From positions 1,116,001 through 1,180,000 of the forward strand of contig NZ_JABGNA010000001.1 in NCBI RefSeq assembly GCF_013149275.1: DNA of 64,000 nt, in the 5' to 3' direction. A program made the translations under genes and the position numbers. Below the pieces are notes generated by a model, which saw nothing but the letters and a program-made list of their open reading frames with translations, did not search any database and was not told the DNA's origin. The DNA is from Mucilaginibacter sp. SG564. GTDB taxonomy: Bacteria; Bacteroidota; Bacteroidia; Sphingobacteriales; Sphingobacteriaceae. Numbering within the stretch: position 1 is the stretch's first letter; each line of letters opens with the position of its first letter. Positions 35,999 through 45,443 of this stretch are shown piece by piece.

Positions 35999-37144
35999 TT
36001 AATGAAATACCGCTATAGAAGGAAAGAAATATCCTGTATAAGCGATATCATTGATCAATGCTCCTGTTGAGGCATTATAAAAGCATAGGTCATTAAAGCC
36101 ATAGTTAGTGGTAAAACCGGAGTGTACCGTATTAACAATAACCTGGTTATGTGCAGGATCATAACCTACACCCGAACCATACAACTCTCTGCCTGTTGGC
36201 ACGGTGATAAATGGCGTAGTAAATGAAGCGCTGTTGTTTGAGGTATACTTATAAATCTGTGTACCACCAGAAAATGTAGCGTTTTTGGCTATAAAGATGG
36301 CGTTTTCGGTAGTAGAAGCAGCGATAGAACCCGGATGCCAGGCCGCCCATGAGCCGTATATGGAAAACGGCACAGTAATGGTTTGTATAACCAAAGTAGC
36401 TGGATCAATGCGCACCAGTTGTGTGCCACCGGCGGACCAAACAGCACCGTCAGGGGTTTTGGCAAACGCGCATAACATGCCAGCAACAGAGGTAGATGTA
36501 ACCACCGAATTATTAGAAGCATTCAATACGATCACTCCGCTTGATGCTGATAGTACAAAAACATAATTACCGGCTTTGATCATATCGCCCACCTGACCGG
36601 TTACGCCATTTAATTTGGTACCCAAAGCCAATGTTTGCAGATTGATAGGAAAAATACCCGAATTGGTACTCACCAGGCCATTGTTAGCATCAATACCCAC
36701 AAAAGCCCTGAAGTCATTACCACTTTTGGCGGCAATACGGTTTATTTCCTGTAAAGTATGCGGATTGACCACTACCAGGGGGCCTCCAACTTTACTTACC
36801 AGGTATAATCTGTCGTTAAAAATAGTACCGTACTGTAAGGTGCTGCTGGTTGGGTTCAGGTTCTTACCCGGGTTTTCTTTGGTAAACAGACTGTCGCTGA
36901 GCACGCCAGTACCAAAATCGTAAAAGCTTACCGTTCCAGTACCGTGTGCATACCATCCTTCATTGATCAGGAAAAAGCCGTTATCATATTTACCTGTGCC
37001 ACGCACTTGCAATTTGCTGTTTACCTGATTAGTATTTGGTGTAATGTTCGCCGCATCTTTTTTACAGGAGTTTACCATTCCCATCAATAATACAGGGACA
37101 ATATAGGGTAGCAACTTAATAAGGGTAGATCTTTTTGTTTTCAT
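35999..37144 (-). CDS. Surface lipoprotein with YncE-like beta-propeller (BtuG-like), copy B
   Basis: A 381-residue paralogue of the gene at 34874, with lipid Cys27 in VNSCKKD and a slightly longer N-terminal linker. It carries the same KYDNGFFLINEGWYAHGTGT opening and propeller phrases (VFVLSASSGVIVLNASN, LVRIDPATLVIQ). Copies A and B are separated by only 24 bases. It should sit on the cell surface next to the TonB receptor at 39306 and capture a ligand, probably a corrinoid. Copy number may widen ligand range; that is inference. Confidence 0.75.
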   Translation of the reverse strand: MKTKRSTLIKLLPYIVPVLLMGMVNSCKKDAANITPNTNQVNSKLQVRGTGKYDNGFFLINEGWYAHGTGTVSFYDFGTGVLSDSLFTKENPGKNLNPTSSTLQYGTIFNDRLYLVSKVGGPLVVVNPHTLQEINRIAAKSGNDFRAFVGIDANNGLVSTNSGIFPINLQTLALGTKLNGVTGQVGDMIKAGNYVFVLSASSGVIVLNASNNSVVTSTSVAGMLCAFAKTPDGAVWSAGGTQLVRIDPATLVIQTITVPFSIYGSWAAWHPGSIAASTTENAIFIAKNATFSGGTQIYKYTSNNSASFTTPFITVPTGRELYGSGVGYDPAHNQVIVNTVHSGFTTNYGFNDLCFYNASTGALINDIAYTGYFFPSIAVFH

Positions 37145-37175
37145 GGTGTGTTGATTGGTTATTTATACAGATTGT

Positions 37176-38132
37176 TTATTGATCTAATTTCACTATGCTA
37201 AGGTCGGCGGCACCGCAAACTTCGGTTGATTGTTCTCCAAGCCACCCCATATCATATAGCACCCCGGTTTGCACTTTGATAAAATCGATACCTTTCAGCT
37301 TCACTCTTTTTCCGTCCTTATCAATAGCGTTGGAAATATCAACCTTATCGCCGCCATAAGTACTGTCAGAATAGCCAAAATCAAAAGGCCTGCTTGTGAT
37401 ATATTGCGGGTTGCTATCGTCAATATTAGTTGAGGGTAACAAAGTTCCGGTTACAGTAAGCGTTCTGCCATTTACCCATCCCGGGAAATAAGTGGGCTGC
37501 GTGTTATATTGGTTCCTTTTTACAAAGCCGGCACCGCCCTGATTGTCTGTCCATGGTATGTCATCAGCATCATTTGCCGGGCGGGTATAAGTTACCTGGT
37601 AATTGCGCACATATCCGTCATGATCAAATTGGCTGCCTTTCAGTTCATACCAGGTATCATCCGGTTTGCCGTTACCATTTTTATCATCCATCACCCATAT
37701 CACGCCGGGCTCGGCAAATATGTTAGGTATAGGATTACCAAAAACAATCAGGTCATTGGCATTGGGTACATTCAAAACGGTATGGTCAAATCCCAGTACA
37801 ATATAACCGCCCCAGGCTCCTAATGAAACCAGCCCCTGAGTACCTCTTAATACCCCTTTGGCAGCTGTTGAATCGCCAAGAGTGGTATTGATAAATTGGC
37901 CCGGAGCGGGCTTAAAATCAAAAAGTGCGGTTACATAGGGGTTACTGGAAGCCGTTACAGGCCTGATAGGTGAGCCCGGAGGCTCGGGTGGAGCTACAGT
38001 ATCGCGTTTAATAACTGTATCAACCCGCAGTTTCTCAACTATTTGTACATCCTTTTTACAGGATGACAGCAGGGCGACACCAATGATGACCGACAGGAGA
38101 AAAACTTGGTAAAGATTAAGGTTCAATTTCAT
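37176..38132 (-). CDS. Surface lipoprotein of the B12 operon ('cell surface protein' family)
   Basis: A 318-residue lipoprotein (lipid Cys25 in LLSSCKKD) with a Pro-rich linker (PPEPPGSPIRP) and a beta-rich domain. Conserved phrases include GGYIVLGFDHTVLNVP, IFAEPGVIWVMDDKNGNG and DDTWYELKGSQFDHDGYVRNY. It resembles proteins found beside BtuB/BtuG genes in Bacteroides and described as cell surface or PKD-like proteins, whose role is not well defined. It lies between propeller genes, so it is likely part of the surface B12-capture complex. The three flanking lipoprotein genes have gaps of only 24-31 bases. Confidence 0.7.
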   Translation of the reverse strand: MKLNLNLYQVFLLSVIIGVALLSSCKKDVQIVEKLRVDTVIKRDTVAPPEPPGSPIRPVTASSNPYVTALFDFKPAPGQFINTTLGDSTAAKGVLRGTQGLVSLGAWGGYIVLGFDHTVLNVPNANDLIVFGNPIPNIFAEPGVIWVMDDKNGNGKPDDTWYELKGSQFDHDGYVRNYQVTYTRPANDADDIPWTDNQGGAGFVKRNQYNTQPTYFPGWVNGRTLTVTGTLLPSTNIDDSNPQYITSRPFDFGYSDSTYGGDKVDISNAIDKDGKRVKLKGIDFIKVQTGVLYDMGWLGEQSTEVCGAADLSIVKLDQ

Positions 38133-38156
38133 TTTATTGATCAGTTTATGTAAGTA

Positions 38157-39296
38157 TTAATAAGCGAATGCAAAATGGGCCGGTATATCCCCGGCCACTA
38201 CCGACCATTTTTTCTTTCCCGACGGATCGAAGCAATACAGCGTTCCCGGTGTAACGTAATCTTTAGCATCAGTAACCAATACTTCTTTAGTTACCGGGTT
38301 TACAGCTATACCGTAGGGAACCTTGATCTGGGTTTCGGTGCCATCGGTAATAAACTTCGTATTCAATACGGTTTCATCTTTTACATTAAGCATGGAATAG
38401 GTGGTGGTATTTGAGTTGGTGTTGTAATTATATTCGTAACCATACATATAGGCGATATCACCATCAATCCAAAGGTTACTTACGCCAAAATCAAATTGCT
38501 TTTTAACCTGGTCTGTTTTGGTGTCAATTACAAATAACTTGGAGGGAATGCTATAATAATCGCCGCGGGAGGTTACATAGATATCGCCGTATTTATCAGC
38601 CTTTACCCTATCCAGGTTGATGGCCACATCTATGCGTTTCAACTCCTTAAATGAAGGCAGGTCGATAACAGAAACCGTACGCTCATAATTTGGCGGACTA
38701 TAACCGCCTGAGTTAGCTACATACAGCTTTTCGCCTACTATGGCCATCTCTTCGGGTTGGCGGCCAACGGTAACCTTGCGTGTGATCTGAAGTGTAGAAG
38801 TATCTATCTCATTAACAGCGCCATTCGGCGCTTTGGGATCGCCTACTTTACCCAGGTAAGCACTCACATAGGCTTTGCCATTATGAAAGGTTACGTAACG
38901 GCAGTTATCGATATTGATGAGCGAGATCCGTTTACCGGTTTTCGCGTTCAAAATCTCCACCTTGTTGGATACGTTAACCACTACATATACCTTTGAACCG
39001 TAAATGCCAATATCATTACCCACATCGCCCAAACCTTTGGTAACATCCGGGTTGGTTTGATTGTAAATATTACGGCGATACTGCCCGCTAGTATAATCCA
39101 GGTAGTCAAGCGAAGCCTTATTAATATTCATATTACCCTCATTAAGCAAATAGAAGCCTTTAACCACAGCTGTGGGATCGGGGGGCAACAAGGACTTATC
39201 CTGCTCTGGGATGGGTTTAGCATCTTTCCGGCAGGCGCTGTAGCTCAGAATAATGCATCCGAGCAGCAGATATTTCATGTGATTTATTTTCTTCAT
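38157..39296 (-). CDS. Surface lipoprotein with YncE-like beta-propeller (BtuG-like, DUF5074)
   Basis: A 379-residue lipoprotein (lipid Cys22 in YSACRKD). Its repeats are those of a YncE-type seven-bladed propeller: VKGFYLLNEGNMNINKASLD, GDVGNDIGIYGSKVYVVVNV, VNEIDTSTLQITRKVTVGRQ, MAIVGEKLYVANSGGYSPP. This is the closest of the three propellers to Bacteroides BtuG in layout and position, being directly after the TonB receptor gene (9-base gap). BtuG holds cobalamin at very high affinity and passes it to BtuB. B12 binding here is inferred from the riboswitch and operon context. Confidence 0.8.
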   Translation of the reverse strand: MKKINHMKYLLLGCIILSYSACRKDAKPIPEQDKSLLPPDPTAVVKGFYLLNEGNMNINKASLDYLDYTSGQYRRNIYNQTNPDVTKGLGDVGNDIGIYGSKVYVVVNVSNKVEILNAKTGKRISLINIDNCRYVTFHNGKAYVSAYLGKVGDPKAPNGAVNEIDTSTLQITRKVTVGRQPEEMAIVGEKLYVANSGGYSPPNYERTVSVIDLPSFKELKRIDVAINLDRVKADKYGDIYVTSRGDYYSIPSKLFVIDTKTDQVKKQFDFGVSNLWIDGDIAYMYGYEYNYNTNSNTTTYSMLNVKDETVLNTKFITDGTETQIKVPYGIAVNPVTKEVLVTDAKDYVTPGTLYCFDPSGKKKWSVVAGDIPAHFAFAY

Positions 39297-39305
39297 GGCA
39301 AATGC

Positions 39306-41378
39306 TTAAAATGTTGAACTTATGGTGAAGCGATAGTTGCGCCCCGGCAAGGGAAAATTGTATATCACGTCGTAATATTGATTAAGCAGGTTATTGATTT
39401 CGGCAGTAAGTTTAAGCTTGTGGCTATTGAGCTTTGTGGCATAGGTAAACCCTATGTCGTGCGTGTACCACGGCGGCATATAATTGGCCGCTTCATGATA
39501 TTTTTGATTATATCTTTCGCCGGTATAGATATAGCTATAGGTGAAGGCCAGTTTATGCCACTCAGCGCCTATCAGTACCGAACCGCTGTTTACAGGGGTA
39601 TAAGGTATTTGCTGATTATAGTTGAGATCAGTTTTATCAGTTACATCCACCGATTGTTGATAGGTGTATGAAATGCCGGTATTCAATAGCACACTACCCC
39701 ATAATTGCCACGTAGCCTGCGCGTTTACCTCGGCCCCCTTAATATGTACTTTACCCAGGTTAATGATAGACCACCGACCCAGATCGGCTCCCGGTACCGC
39801 CACTATTTTATCCCTTACCTGGTTGTAATAAGCATCGGCCTGTATCGCGAAGTAGACCAGCGTTTGCTGATGCAGTGTACGGTTATAAGTAAAGCCCAGA
39901 TCATACTGCTTGTTAAATTCTGGCCTTACCGTAGCGTAACCTACAAAAGTGTAATACAGGTCATTAAAAGTTGGCAGCCTGAAAATGCTCTTATAAAAAC
40001 CACGCAACCTAAAATCAGGGCTTTCTGTGGGTTGCCATGAAAACAATAATGCGGGTGTATACTCGGTTTTATTATCTGAATTAGCCTCAACCGGAACTTT
40101 GTCCCGAACAAAAGTACCCAGCACATTAGCCTGTAAGTTAAACCGGGTAAAATGCAATTCGGTGGCCAAGGCCGTTAACAGTTGATTACGAATAGGCGGT
40201 GCAAACTTATATTTAGCCGAATCATTCTCGGTGATGTGCAAGGTACTCCACTCATAATCTGCCGAGGCCGCCACATCCCAAAACTTATTGATCTTGTATT
40301 TATTAGCTACCGAAAAGTAAAGTTCATGTTCATAATAACGATCATTTAACAGCCCGGTAGTTGTGGTGATATCGGGATTGGTATAATGGCTGAAAGTATT
40401 GGCATACTTACCACTAAGCATCAGACTGTACCTGTCGCCAAAATTTTTGTTGTAGGTAGATTGCATAAAGATATCCCTGTTCCACAAGCGCTCATCCGAA
40501 TCAAATTTATTGGATACAATGGCGGCCGGTAATCCCCTTGCCGAATTATACAGATACCCTTTAACTGCCCATTTACTACTATCCGGCAGCTTTCCATTTA
40601 GCCCGAGCTCTACCCGTTGCGCGGTGATATCGCTGTTTTGCCGCACGGCTGTAGTATCATAAACACCATTAGTATAACGGAATTTGTAGCGGCCATTGGC
40701 ATGTACAAACTCTGTACTGAAGGTACTGTAGGTATTATCACTCAGCTTATACTGCCAAAAGAATGACGGATTAACCAAACCTGATGAACCGGTTTTAAAA
40801 CTCACTTTACCAGCAGAACGGCTACTATCCTCAAAATGCGGCTGACGCGAGGTAAGGTAAATAGCGCTCCCGGAGGCAAAGCCCTTGGCCGACTGAAATA
40901 TGGTACCCTTTTGCGCATTGTAAAGGGCTATTTCATCAATGTTATCCAGCGAAAACTTACCCAGGTCAACCTGGCCATTTTGGGAATTGCCAAATTCGAC
41001 ACCATCATAAAAAACACCTACATGATTACTACCCAGACTGCGCACATTAATGGTTTTGAGACCGCCTACGCCGCCGTAATCCTTCAATTGCACACCTGAG
41101 AAATAACGGATGGCATCGGCCACCGAAAAGCTATTCAGCTTTTCCAGCTCCGCTCCTTTGAGTATTTGCAGTGGTGTTGCCGAAGTATTACGCGAAGAAA
41201 TCCGGCCTGCACGAACGGAAACCTCTTTCAGATGGCGACTTTTGACAGTATCTGCTGCAGGTTTATGGCGACTGGTATCCGCCACCTGCGCCTTAGCATT
41301 ACCGCAAAACAGGCCCCATACCGCTGTAAGGCAAATAAAAAAAATCGGGAAGCACAAATATTTGTACAAGTGTTGCAA
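39306..41378 (-). CDS. btuB: BtuB-like TonB-dependent outer-membrane receptor (cobalamin uptake)
   Basis: A 690-residue receptor. It has a signal peptide (ending GNAKAQVADTS), a TonB box-like LKEVSVRAGRIS, a plug (TPLQILKGAELEKLNSFSVA, INVRSLGSNHVGVFYDGVEF, GSAIYLTSRQ) and a 22-strand type barrel ending GRNYRFTISSTF. There is no STN or carboxypeptidase-like domain, so it is a classic transporter. No ATG lies between the last stop (41402) and residue 4; the likely start is TTG at 41378. It follows a cobalamin riboswitch and heads the operon of four surface lipoproteins, which supports cobalamin or cobinamide as substrate. Confidence 0.85.
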   Translation of the reverse strand: MQHLYKYLCFPIFFICLTAVWGLFCGNAKAQVADTSRHKPAADTVKSRHLKEVSVRAGRISSRNTSATPLQILKGAELEKLNSFSVADAIRYFSGVQLKDYGGVGGLKTINVRSLGSNHVGVFYDGVEFGNSQNGQVDLGKFSLDNIDEIALYNAQKGTIFQSAKGFASGSAIYLTSRQPHFEDSSRSAGKVSFKTGSSGLVNPSFFWQYKLSDNTYSTFSTEFVHANGRYKFRYTNGVYDTTAVRQNSDITAQRVELGLNGKLPDSSKWAVKGYLYNSARGLPAAIVSNKFDSDERLWNRDIFMQSTYNKNFGDRYSLMLSGKYANTFSHYTNPDITTTTGLLNDRYYEHELYFSVANKYKINKFWDVAASADYEWSTLHITENDSAKYKFAPPIRNQLLTALATELHFTRFNLQANVLGTFVRDKVPVEANSDNKTEYTPALLFSWQPTESPDFRLRGFYKSIFRLPTFNDLYYTFVGYATVRPEFNKQYDLGFTYNRTLHQQTLVYFAIQADAYYNQVRDKIVAVPGADLGRWSIINLGKVHIKGAEVNAQATWQLWGSVLLNTGISYTYQQSVDVTDKTDLNYNQQIPYTPVNSGSVLIGAEWHKLAFTYSYIYTGERYNQKYHEAANYMPPWYTHDIGFTYATKLNSHKLKLTAEINNLLNQYYDVIYNFPLPGRNYRFTISSTF

Positions 41379-41499
41379 TACGTTCTGTTCGTGAAAAAAT
41401 TAAACAAACAGCCAACAGGGTACCATCAATGGAAATACGCAACAACGTGAGGTATCTTCATTCCAGCTTCAATCCCCGAAAGCTATGAATACATATCAT

Positions 41500-41680
41500 G
41501 CAATGGCAGGTCTTCTGACTTACTCCCCGCTTACCCGGCCTTCCCGTCGCGATCATATCGAAACAGTGGCTATAGAATGGATAGCGGTTAACAGAGCTTA
41601 CAGCTGCGGGACAGTTCCGGAATTACACCGGATTCCCTTTTAATCCCCAAATCATAAAGGCCTGGGGAACCAAAAGCGAG
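41500..41680 (-). ncRNA. Cobalamin (AdoCbl) riboswitch
   Basis: The minus strand carries the expected landmarks in order: GGGAATCCGGTG with AATTCCGGAACTGTCCCGC (core), CTGTAAGCTCTG, CCACTG, GGGAAGGCCGGG, and near the 3' end the B12 box AGTCAGAAGACCTGCC. It starts close to the promoter element at 41682-41689 and ends about 120 bases before the receptor TTG. Cobalamin binding would reduce expression of the receptor/lipoprotein operon. Structure position was read by eye, so the outer boundaries are approximate. Confidence 0.92.
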
Positions 41681-41681
41681 G

Positions 41682-41689
41682 CAAATATA
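41682..41689 (-). promoter_or_regulatory. Bacteroidota -7 promoter element TATATTTG before the B12 riboswitch
   Basis: Read on the minus strand, TATATTTG fits TAnnTTTG exactly and lies just upstream of the riboswitch core, so transcription should start within a few bases. No clear -33 element was seen at the usual spacing. Confidence 0.6.
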
Positions 41690-41890
41690 GAAATAAAAAG
41701 CACAAGGACTTTGATGTTTTGGTATGCCGCATAGATAGCATAATTTTCAAACAGGATACCATACCTAATTCATCAACGAAAATCATGCGGAGCAAAACAA
41801 TAAAGCTTTCATTCAATTATAAAATTTATATAGTTGAAAATCTATAGCTTATATTAATTATCTAAATTTTTTATTTTGTAAATTTTTATC
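41690..41890. other. AT-rich gap upstream of the B12 riboswitch promoter
   Basis: Between the riboswitch promoter and the small zinc-finger gene there is only AT-rich sequence. I see no ORF, terminator or repeat in it. Confidence 0.4.
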
Positions 41891-42166
41891 TCAATGCTTG
41901 TTCAGTTTTTCTTCAATACGTTTTTGCAATTGCTTTTTGTACTCATCATCCAGCTTCAATTCGCTGATCTTTGCCGGATGGAACAGCTCGCACACCATTT
42001 TATTGATCATGGAGCTTTGCTGTTCAAACACCCTGCATACCGAGCAGCCGGCCAGGTGGATCTTCAATTCCAGCTTTTCGCGAAGTGTTAAGTGGTCAAT
42101 CAGCTTCTTCTCAATTAAACGAGTGGCTTTGCGACAGTTGTACGCTATTTTTGTCAATTCATCCAT
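41891..42166 (-). CDS. Small zinc-finger anti-sigma-like protein (zf-HC2)
   Basis: A 91-residue soluble protein with the ZAS motif: His37, Cys41 and Cys44 in IHLAGCSVC, plus Cys11 upstream. ZAS-type anti-sigma factors hold sigma factors through this zinc-bound helix bundle. A cognate sigma gene normally lies next to it, but no sigma gene is beside this one (the only one in the window, 5287, has its own FecR). The C-terminal part is helical and charged (KLDDEYKKQLQKRIEEKLNK). It is divergent from the helicase gene. Role as an anti-sigma factor is inferred from the motif only. Confidence 0.75.
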   Translation of the reverse strand: MDELTKIAYNCRKATRLIEKKLIDHLTLREKLELKIHLAGCSVCRVFEQQSSMINKMVCELFHPAKISELKLDDEYKKQLQKRIEEKLNKH

Positions 42167-42325
42167 ATTCCTCCCCTATTTTAGATTTATACTATAGAGT
42201 TAGTCGTTCTGCATAACAGTCCCTTACAATTTTTGAAAATAGTTTCTTACTCCAAGAATCGTTATTCGCAAAATCCTTGCTCTTTGCTCCCGAAAGTTCC
42301 CCAAATCCTTACTCCCAAAAATCTC

Positions 42326-42333
42326 TACCTTTG
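42326..42333 (+). promoter_or_regulatory. Bacteroidota -7 promoter element TACCTTTG before the helicase gene
   Basis: TACCTTTG fits TAnnTTTG and is followed by GCAGGCA and then the helicase ATG at 42340. With the start site usually a few bases after this element, the mRNA would be nearly leaderless. The sequence before it is a C-rich repeat resembling 440-487. Confidence 0.7.
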
Positions 42334-42339
42334 CAGGCA

Positions 42340-44235
42340 ATGGATTATTTCAAAAGGCTCCTTGATCTGCTGAATAAAGAAAAAGAGGAGGACCGTAACG
42401 CTTATCTTAAACTAACCGAAAACTCATCAGCTGCCGACCGCCGGGCACAAGGACTTAGCTGGTATCCTATAGCCATTCGTGGAACCGAGCCCGGCCGGGG
42501 CGATTATATCAATGTAGAGGTTGAACGAACTACACATAAGGACCTGGCTCACCAGTTGCGTTTTGGAGTACCTGCAGCCCTGTTCTCCAATCACGATCCA
42601 AAGACCGACCGTGCGGAAGGCACCATCACCTACCAGGGCGGCGACCGCCTAAAAATCACCCTATATACCGACGAACTGCCAGATTGGACCCGCGACGGCA
42701 AACTCGGCATCGATCTGCTTTTTGATAACAATAGTTACGACGAAATGCAGAATGCCCTTAAACAGGCTTCGGCCATAGCCGTAAAGCCACAGGAAGGACG
42801 CTTGATCCAGATCCTTACGGGCGAGAAAGCTCCTGTATTTAATACTACCGCCCCTGTTTCCGCTCCACGCTTAAACGAGTCGCAGACAGAGGCGGTTAAT
42901 AAAATAGTTTCGGCGCAAGACCTGGCCGTTATTCACGGGCCGCCGGGCACGGGTAAAACCACTACTCTGGTACAGGCTATTAAAGCGCTTATCGGGCAAA
43001 ATAAAAAACAGGTTTTGGTTGTGGCTCCAAGTAATACCGCGGTTGATCTGCTCAGCGAGAAACTAACAGCCGAGGGGCTAAATGTATTGCGCATCGGTAA
43101 TCCGGCCCGGGTATCCGAAAAACTGTTGTCCTTAACGCTCGACAGCAAGATTGCCGAACATGACGATAACAAAGAGATCAAAAAACTCAAAAAACAGGCC
43201 AGTGCTTACAAGGACATGGCCCACAAATACAAACGCAGCTTTGGCAAAGCAGAGCGCGACCAACGCAAGGCCTTGTTTAATGAAGCGCATAAGATCATGA
43301 AGGATGTGGCCGCCTCCGAGCAGCACATAGTTGACGATTTGGTGAGTAAAGCCCAGGTGATCACCGCTACACTGGTGGGCGCAAATCACTATACCATACG
43401 CGATGTAAGGTTTGATACCGTAGTGATTGACGAAGCCGGTCAGGCATTGGAACCCGCCTGCTGGATCCCTATACTAAAAGCGCAAAAAGTAATACTGACG
43501 GGTGACCATTGCCAGCTACCACCGACGATCAAATCGGCAGAGGCGGCCAAAAATGGACTGAGCACTACCCTGCTCGAAAAATGTGCATCCCTGCATCCAG
43601 AAGCTGTAGTATTACTGGAAGAACAATACCGTATGCATCAGGATATCATGGGCTTTTCATCAGCAGAGTTTTACCAGAGCAAACTGAAAGCACATACTTC
43701 TGTAGCGCAGCGTTTGCTTTTCCCCGGAGATATGCCTGTATCTTTTGTAGATACCGCGGGCTGTGGTTTTGATGAACAGCAGCAGGGCACCAGCGTAGCC
43801 AACCCCGAAGAGGCCGTGTTTTTATTAAAGCACCTTAATAAGCTGGTTAGCAATTTAAATAGCACCGACAATTTCCCTTCTATTGCTATTATCGCGCCTT
43901 ATAAAGAACAGATCAGGGTGCTGAATGAGTTGCTGGCTGCCCATCCTGATTTACTTCCTTACAGCAGTTATATTTCGGTAAACACGGTGGATAGTTTCCA
44001 GGGACAGGAACGCGATGTGGTTTATATCAGCATGACGCGGAGTAATTCCGAAGGCGAGATCGGTTTCCTTTCAGATATCCGCCGGATGAACGTAGCCTTG
44101 ACCCGCGCCCGGAAGAAACTGGTAGTTATAGGGGACAGTTCCACCCTTACCAGGCTGCCATTTTATGCCGATCTTATCGACTATACCGAACGCCTGGATG
44201 CCTATGAAAGTGCCTGGACATATGCCGGTGAATAA
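42340..44235 (+). CDS. SF1 helicase, IGHMBP2/DNA2-like AAA domain protein
   Basis: A 631-residue helicase. It has an N-terminal OB-like part (about 40-190), Walker A HGPPGTGKTT (about 200), Walker B VIDEAGQALEP (about 361), motif III ILTGDHCQLPPT, and late motifs VDSFQGQERDVVYISMTRSN and RRMNVALTRARKKLVVIGD. This is the SF1B UPF1-like group found across Bacteroidota. It unwinds DNA or RNA with ATP; the cellular job is not defined. The frame opens at 42277, but the TACCTTTG promoter element and the MDYFKRLLDLLNKE start place the ATG at 42340. Confidence 0.9.
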   Translation: MDYFKRLLDLLNKEKEEDRNAYLKLTENSSAADRRAQGLSWYPIAIRGTEPGRGDYINVEVERTTHKDLAHQLRFGVPAALFSNHDPKTDRAEGTITYQGGDRLKITLYTDELPDWTRDGKLGIDLLFDNNSYDEMQNALKQASAIAVKPQEGRLIQILTGEKAPVFNTTAPVSAPRLNESQTEAVNKIVSAQDLAVIHGPPGTGKTTTLVQAIKALIGQNKKQVLVVAPSNTAVDLLSEKLTAEGLNVLRIGNPARVSEKLLSLTLDSKIAEHDDNKEIKKLKKQASAYKDMAHKYKRSFGKAERDQRKALFNEAHKIMKDVAASEQHIVDDLVSKAQVITATLVGANHYTIRDVRFDTVVIDEAGQALEPACWIPILKAQKVILTGDHCQLPPTIKSAEAAKNGLSTTLLEKCASLHPEAVVLLEEQYRMHQDIMGFSSAEFYQSKLKAHTSVAQRLLFPGDMPVSFVDTAGCGFDEQQQGTSVANPEEAVFLLKHLNKLVSNLNSTDNFPSIAIIAPYKEQIRVLNELLAAHPDLLPYSSYISVNTVDSFQGQERDVVYISMTRSNSEGEIGFLSDIRRMNVALTRARKKLVVIGDSSTLTRLPFYADLIDYTERLDAYESAWTYAGE

Positions 44236-44400
44236 TACACCTTGCTAACACCTTTTAGTAGCCATTTTTACACTATCAAATCCAGTTACGCAATCGTTAT
44301 CGACGATAAATATTGCCAAATTGTTTCATTTTAGGCTTTTTTATGATTATCTTGTCAGCAAACCAACAACAAATTAATACGTAAAAATTACACTAAGCCT

Positions 44401-45435
44401 ATGGCACAAGCAAAAACATTAGGGCAATTTATCATTGAAAAACAAGCGGATTTTCCGTACGCTAAAGGTGAGCTTTCGCGTTTGCTGCGCGATATAGGTA
44501 TCGCGGCAAAAATTGTTAACCGCGAGGTAAACAAAGCAGGTTTAATGGATATGCAGGGAGAAGCAGGCAGTACCAACGTACAGGGCGAAAGTCAGCAAAA
44601 ATTGGATATTTACGCCAATGAGCAATTTATAACAGCCCTTAAAAGTGGCGGGGAGTGCTGCATTGTAGCATCGGAAGAGAATGAAGAGATTGTAATGCTG
44701 GATACCGATGTATCCCTGGATGCCAAATATATTGTAGCTATTGACCCATTGGATGGTTCGTCTAATATTGATGTAAACGTATCAGTGGGTACTATTTTTT
44801 CTATATACCGCAGGCAAAGCACCAGCGGCCGGGCAACGCTGACGGATGTTTTACAAAAAGGCGTAAACCAGGTTGCCGCGGGTTATGTGATCTACGGTAC
44901 TTCAACCATGCTGGTTTATACCACAGGCAAGGGCGTTAACGGCTTTACGCTGGATCCATCCATAGGCGAATTCTGCCTGTCGCACCCGGATATGAAAATA
45001 CCTAAAACGGGTATTATCTACTCTATCAACGAGGGTTACTATGTGCACTTCCCGCAAGGAGTAAAATCATACATCAAATATTGCCAGGTAGAGGATGAAG
45101 CTACTCACCGCCCCTACAGTTCACGTTATGTGGGTTCTATGATAGCTGATCTGCACCGCAGCGTGATCAAGGGTGGTATATTCATTTACCCGGTTACAGC
45201 GGCTACCCCAGGCGGTAAATTACGACTGGTTTACGAATGCAACCCCATGTCGTTTGTTATTGAACAAGCTGGTGGCAGGGCCACAGATGGTAAAAACCGC
45301 ATCATGGAACTGGATGTCACTTCCCTGCACCAGCGTACCCCTATTTTTATAGGCTCCGAGCAAATGGTGCTCAAGGCCGAAGAGTTTATGGCCGATGCCG
45401 TGGAAGAGGAAATAAGTATGGATTTGGCGGGGTAA
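44401..45435 (+). CDS. fbp: Fructose-1,6-bisphosphatase class I
   Basis: A 344-residue cytoplasmic enzyme that converts fructose 1,6-bisphosphate to fructose 6-phosphate and phosphate in gluconeogenesis. The metal-binding motifs are present: SEENEE (about 91-96) and [12 protein letters not shown] (about 113-124, Asp115 and Asp118). [22 protein letters not shown] near the C-terminus is the usual substrate-site segment. The length suits class I. It is convergent with pckA, another gluconeogenic gene, sharing a terminator. The ATG at 44401 is at the right place. Confidence 0.96.
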   Translation: MAQAKTLGQFIIEKQADFPYAKGELSRLLRDIGIAAKIVNREVNKAGLMDMQGEAGSTNVQGESQQKLDIYANEQFITALKSGGECCIVASEENEEIVMLDTDVSLDAKYIVAIDPLDGSSNIDVNVSVGTIFSIYRRQSTSGRATLTDVLQKGVNQVAAGYVIYGTSTMLVYTTGKGVNGFTLDPSIGEFCLSHPDMKIPKTGIIYSINEGYYVHFPQGVKSYIKYCQVEDEATHRPYSSRYVGSMIADLHRSVIKGGIFIYPVTAATPGGKLRLVYECNPMSFVIEQAGGRATDGKNRIMELDVTSLHQRTPIFIGSEQMVLKAEEFMADAVEEEISMDLAG

Positions 45436-45443
45436 GTAAAAAA

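Noticed and set aside
42277..42339. N-terminal extension of the helicase
   Set aside because: It covers the promoter and repeat, and the family N-terminus starts at the ATG at 42340.
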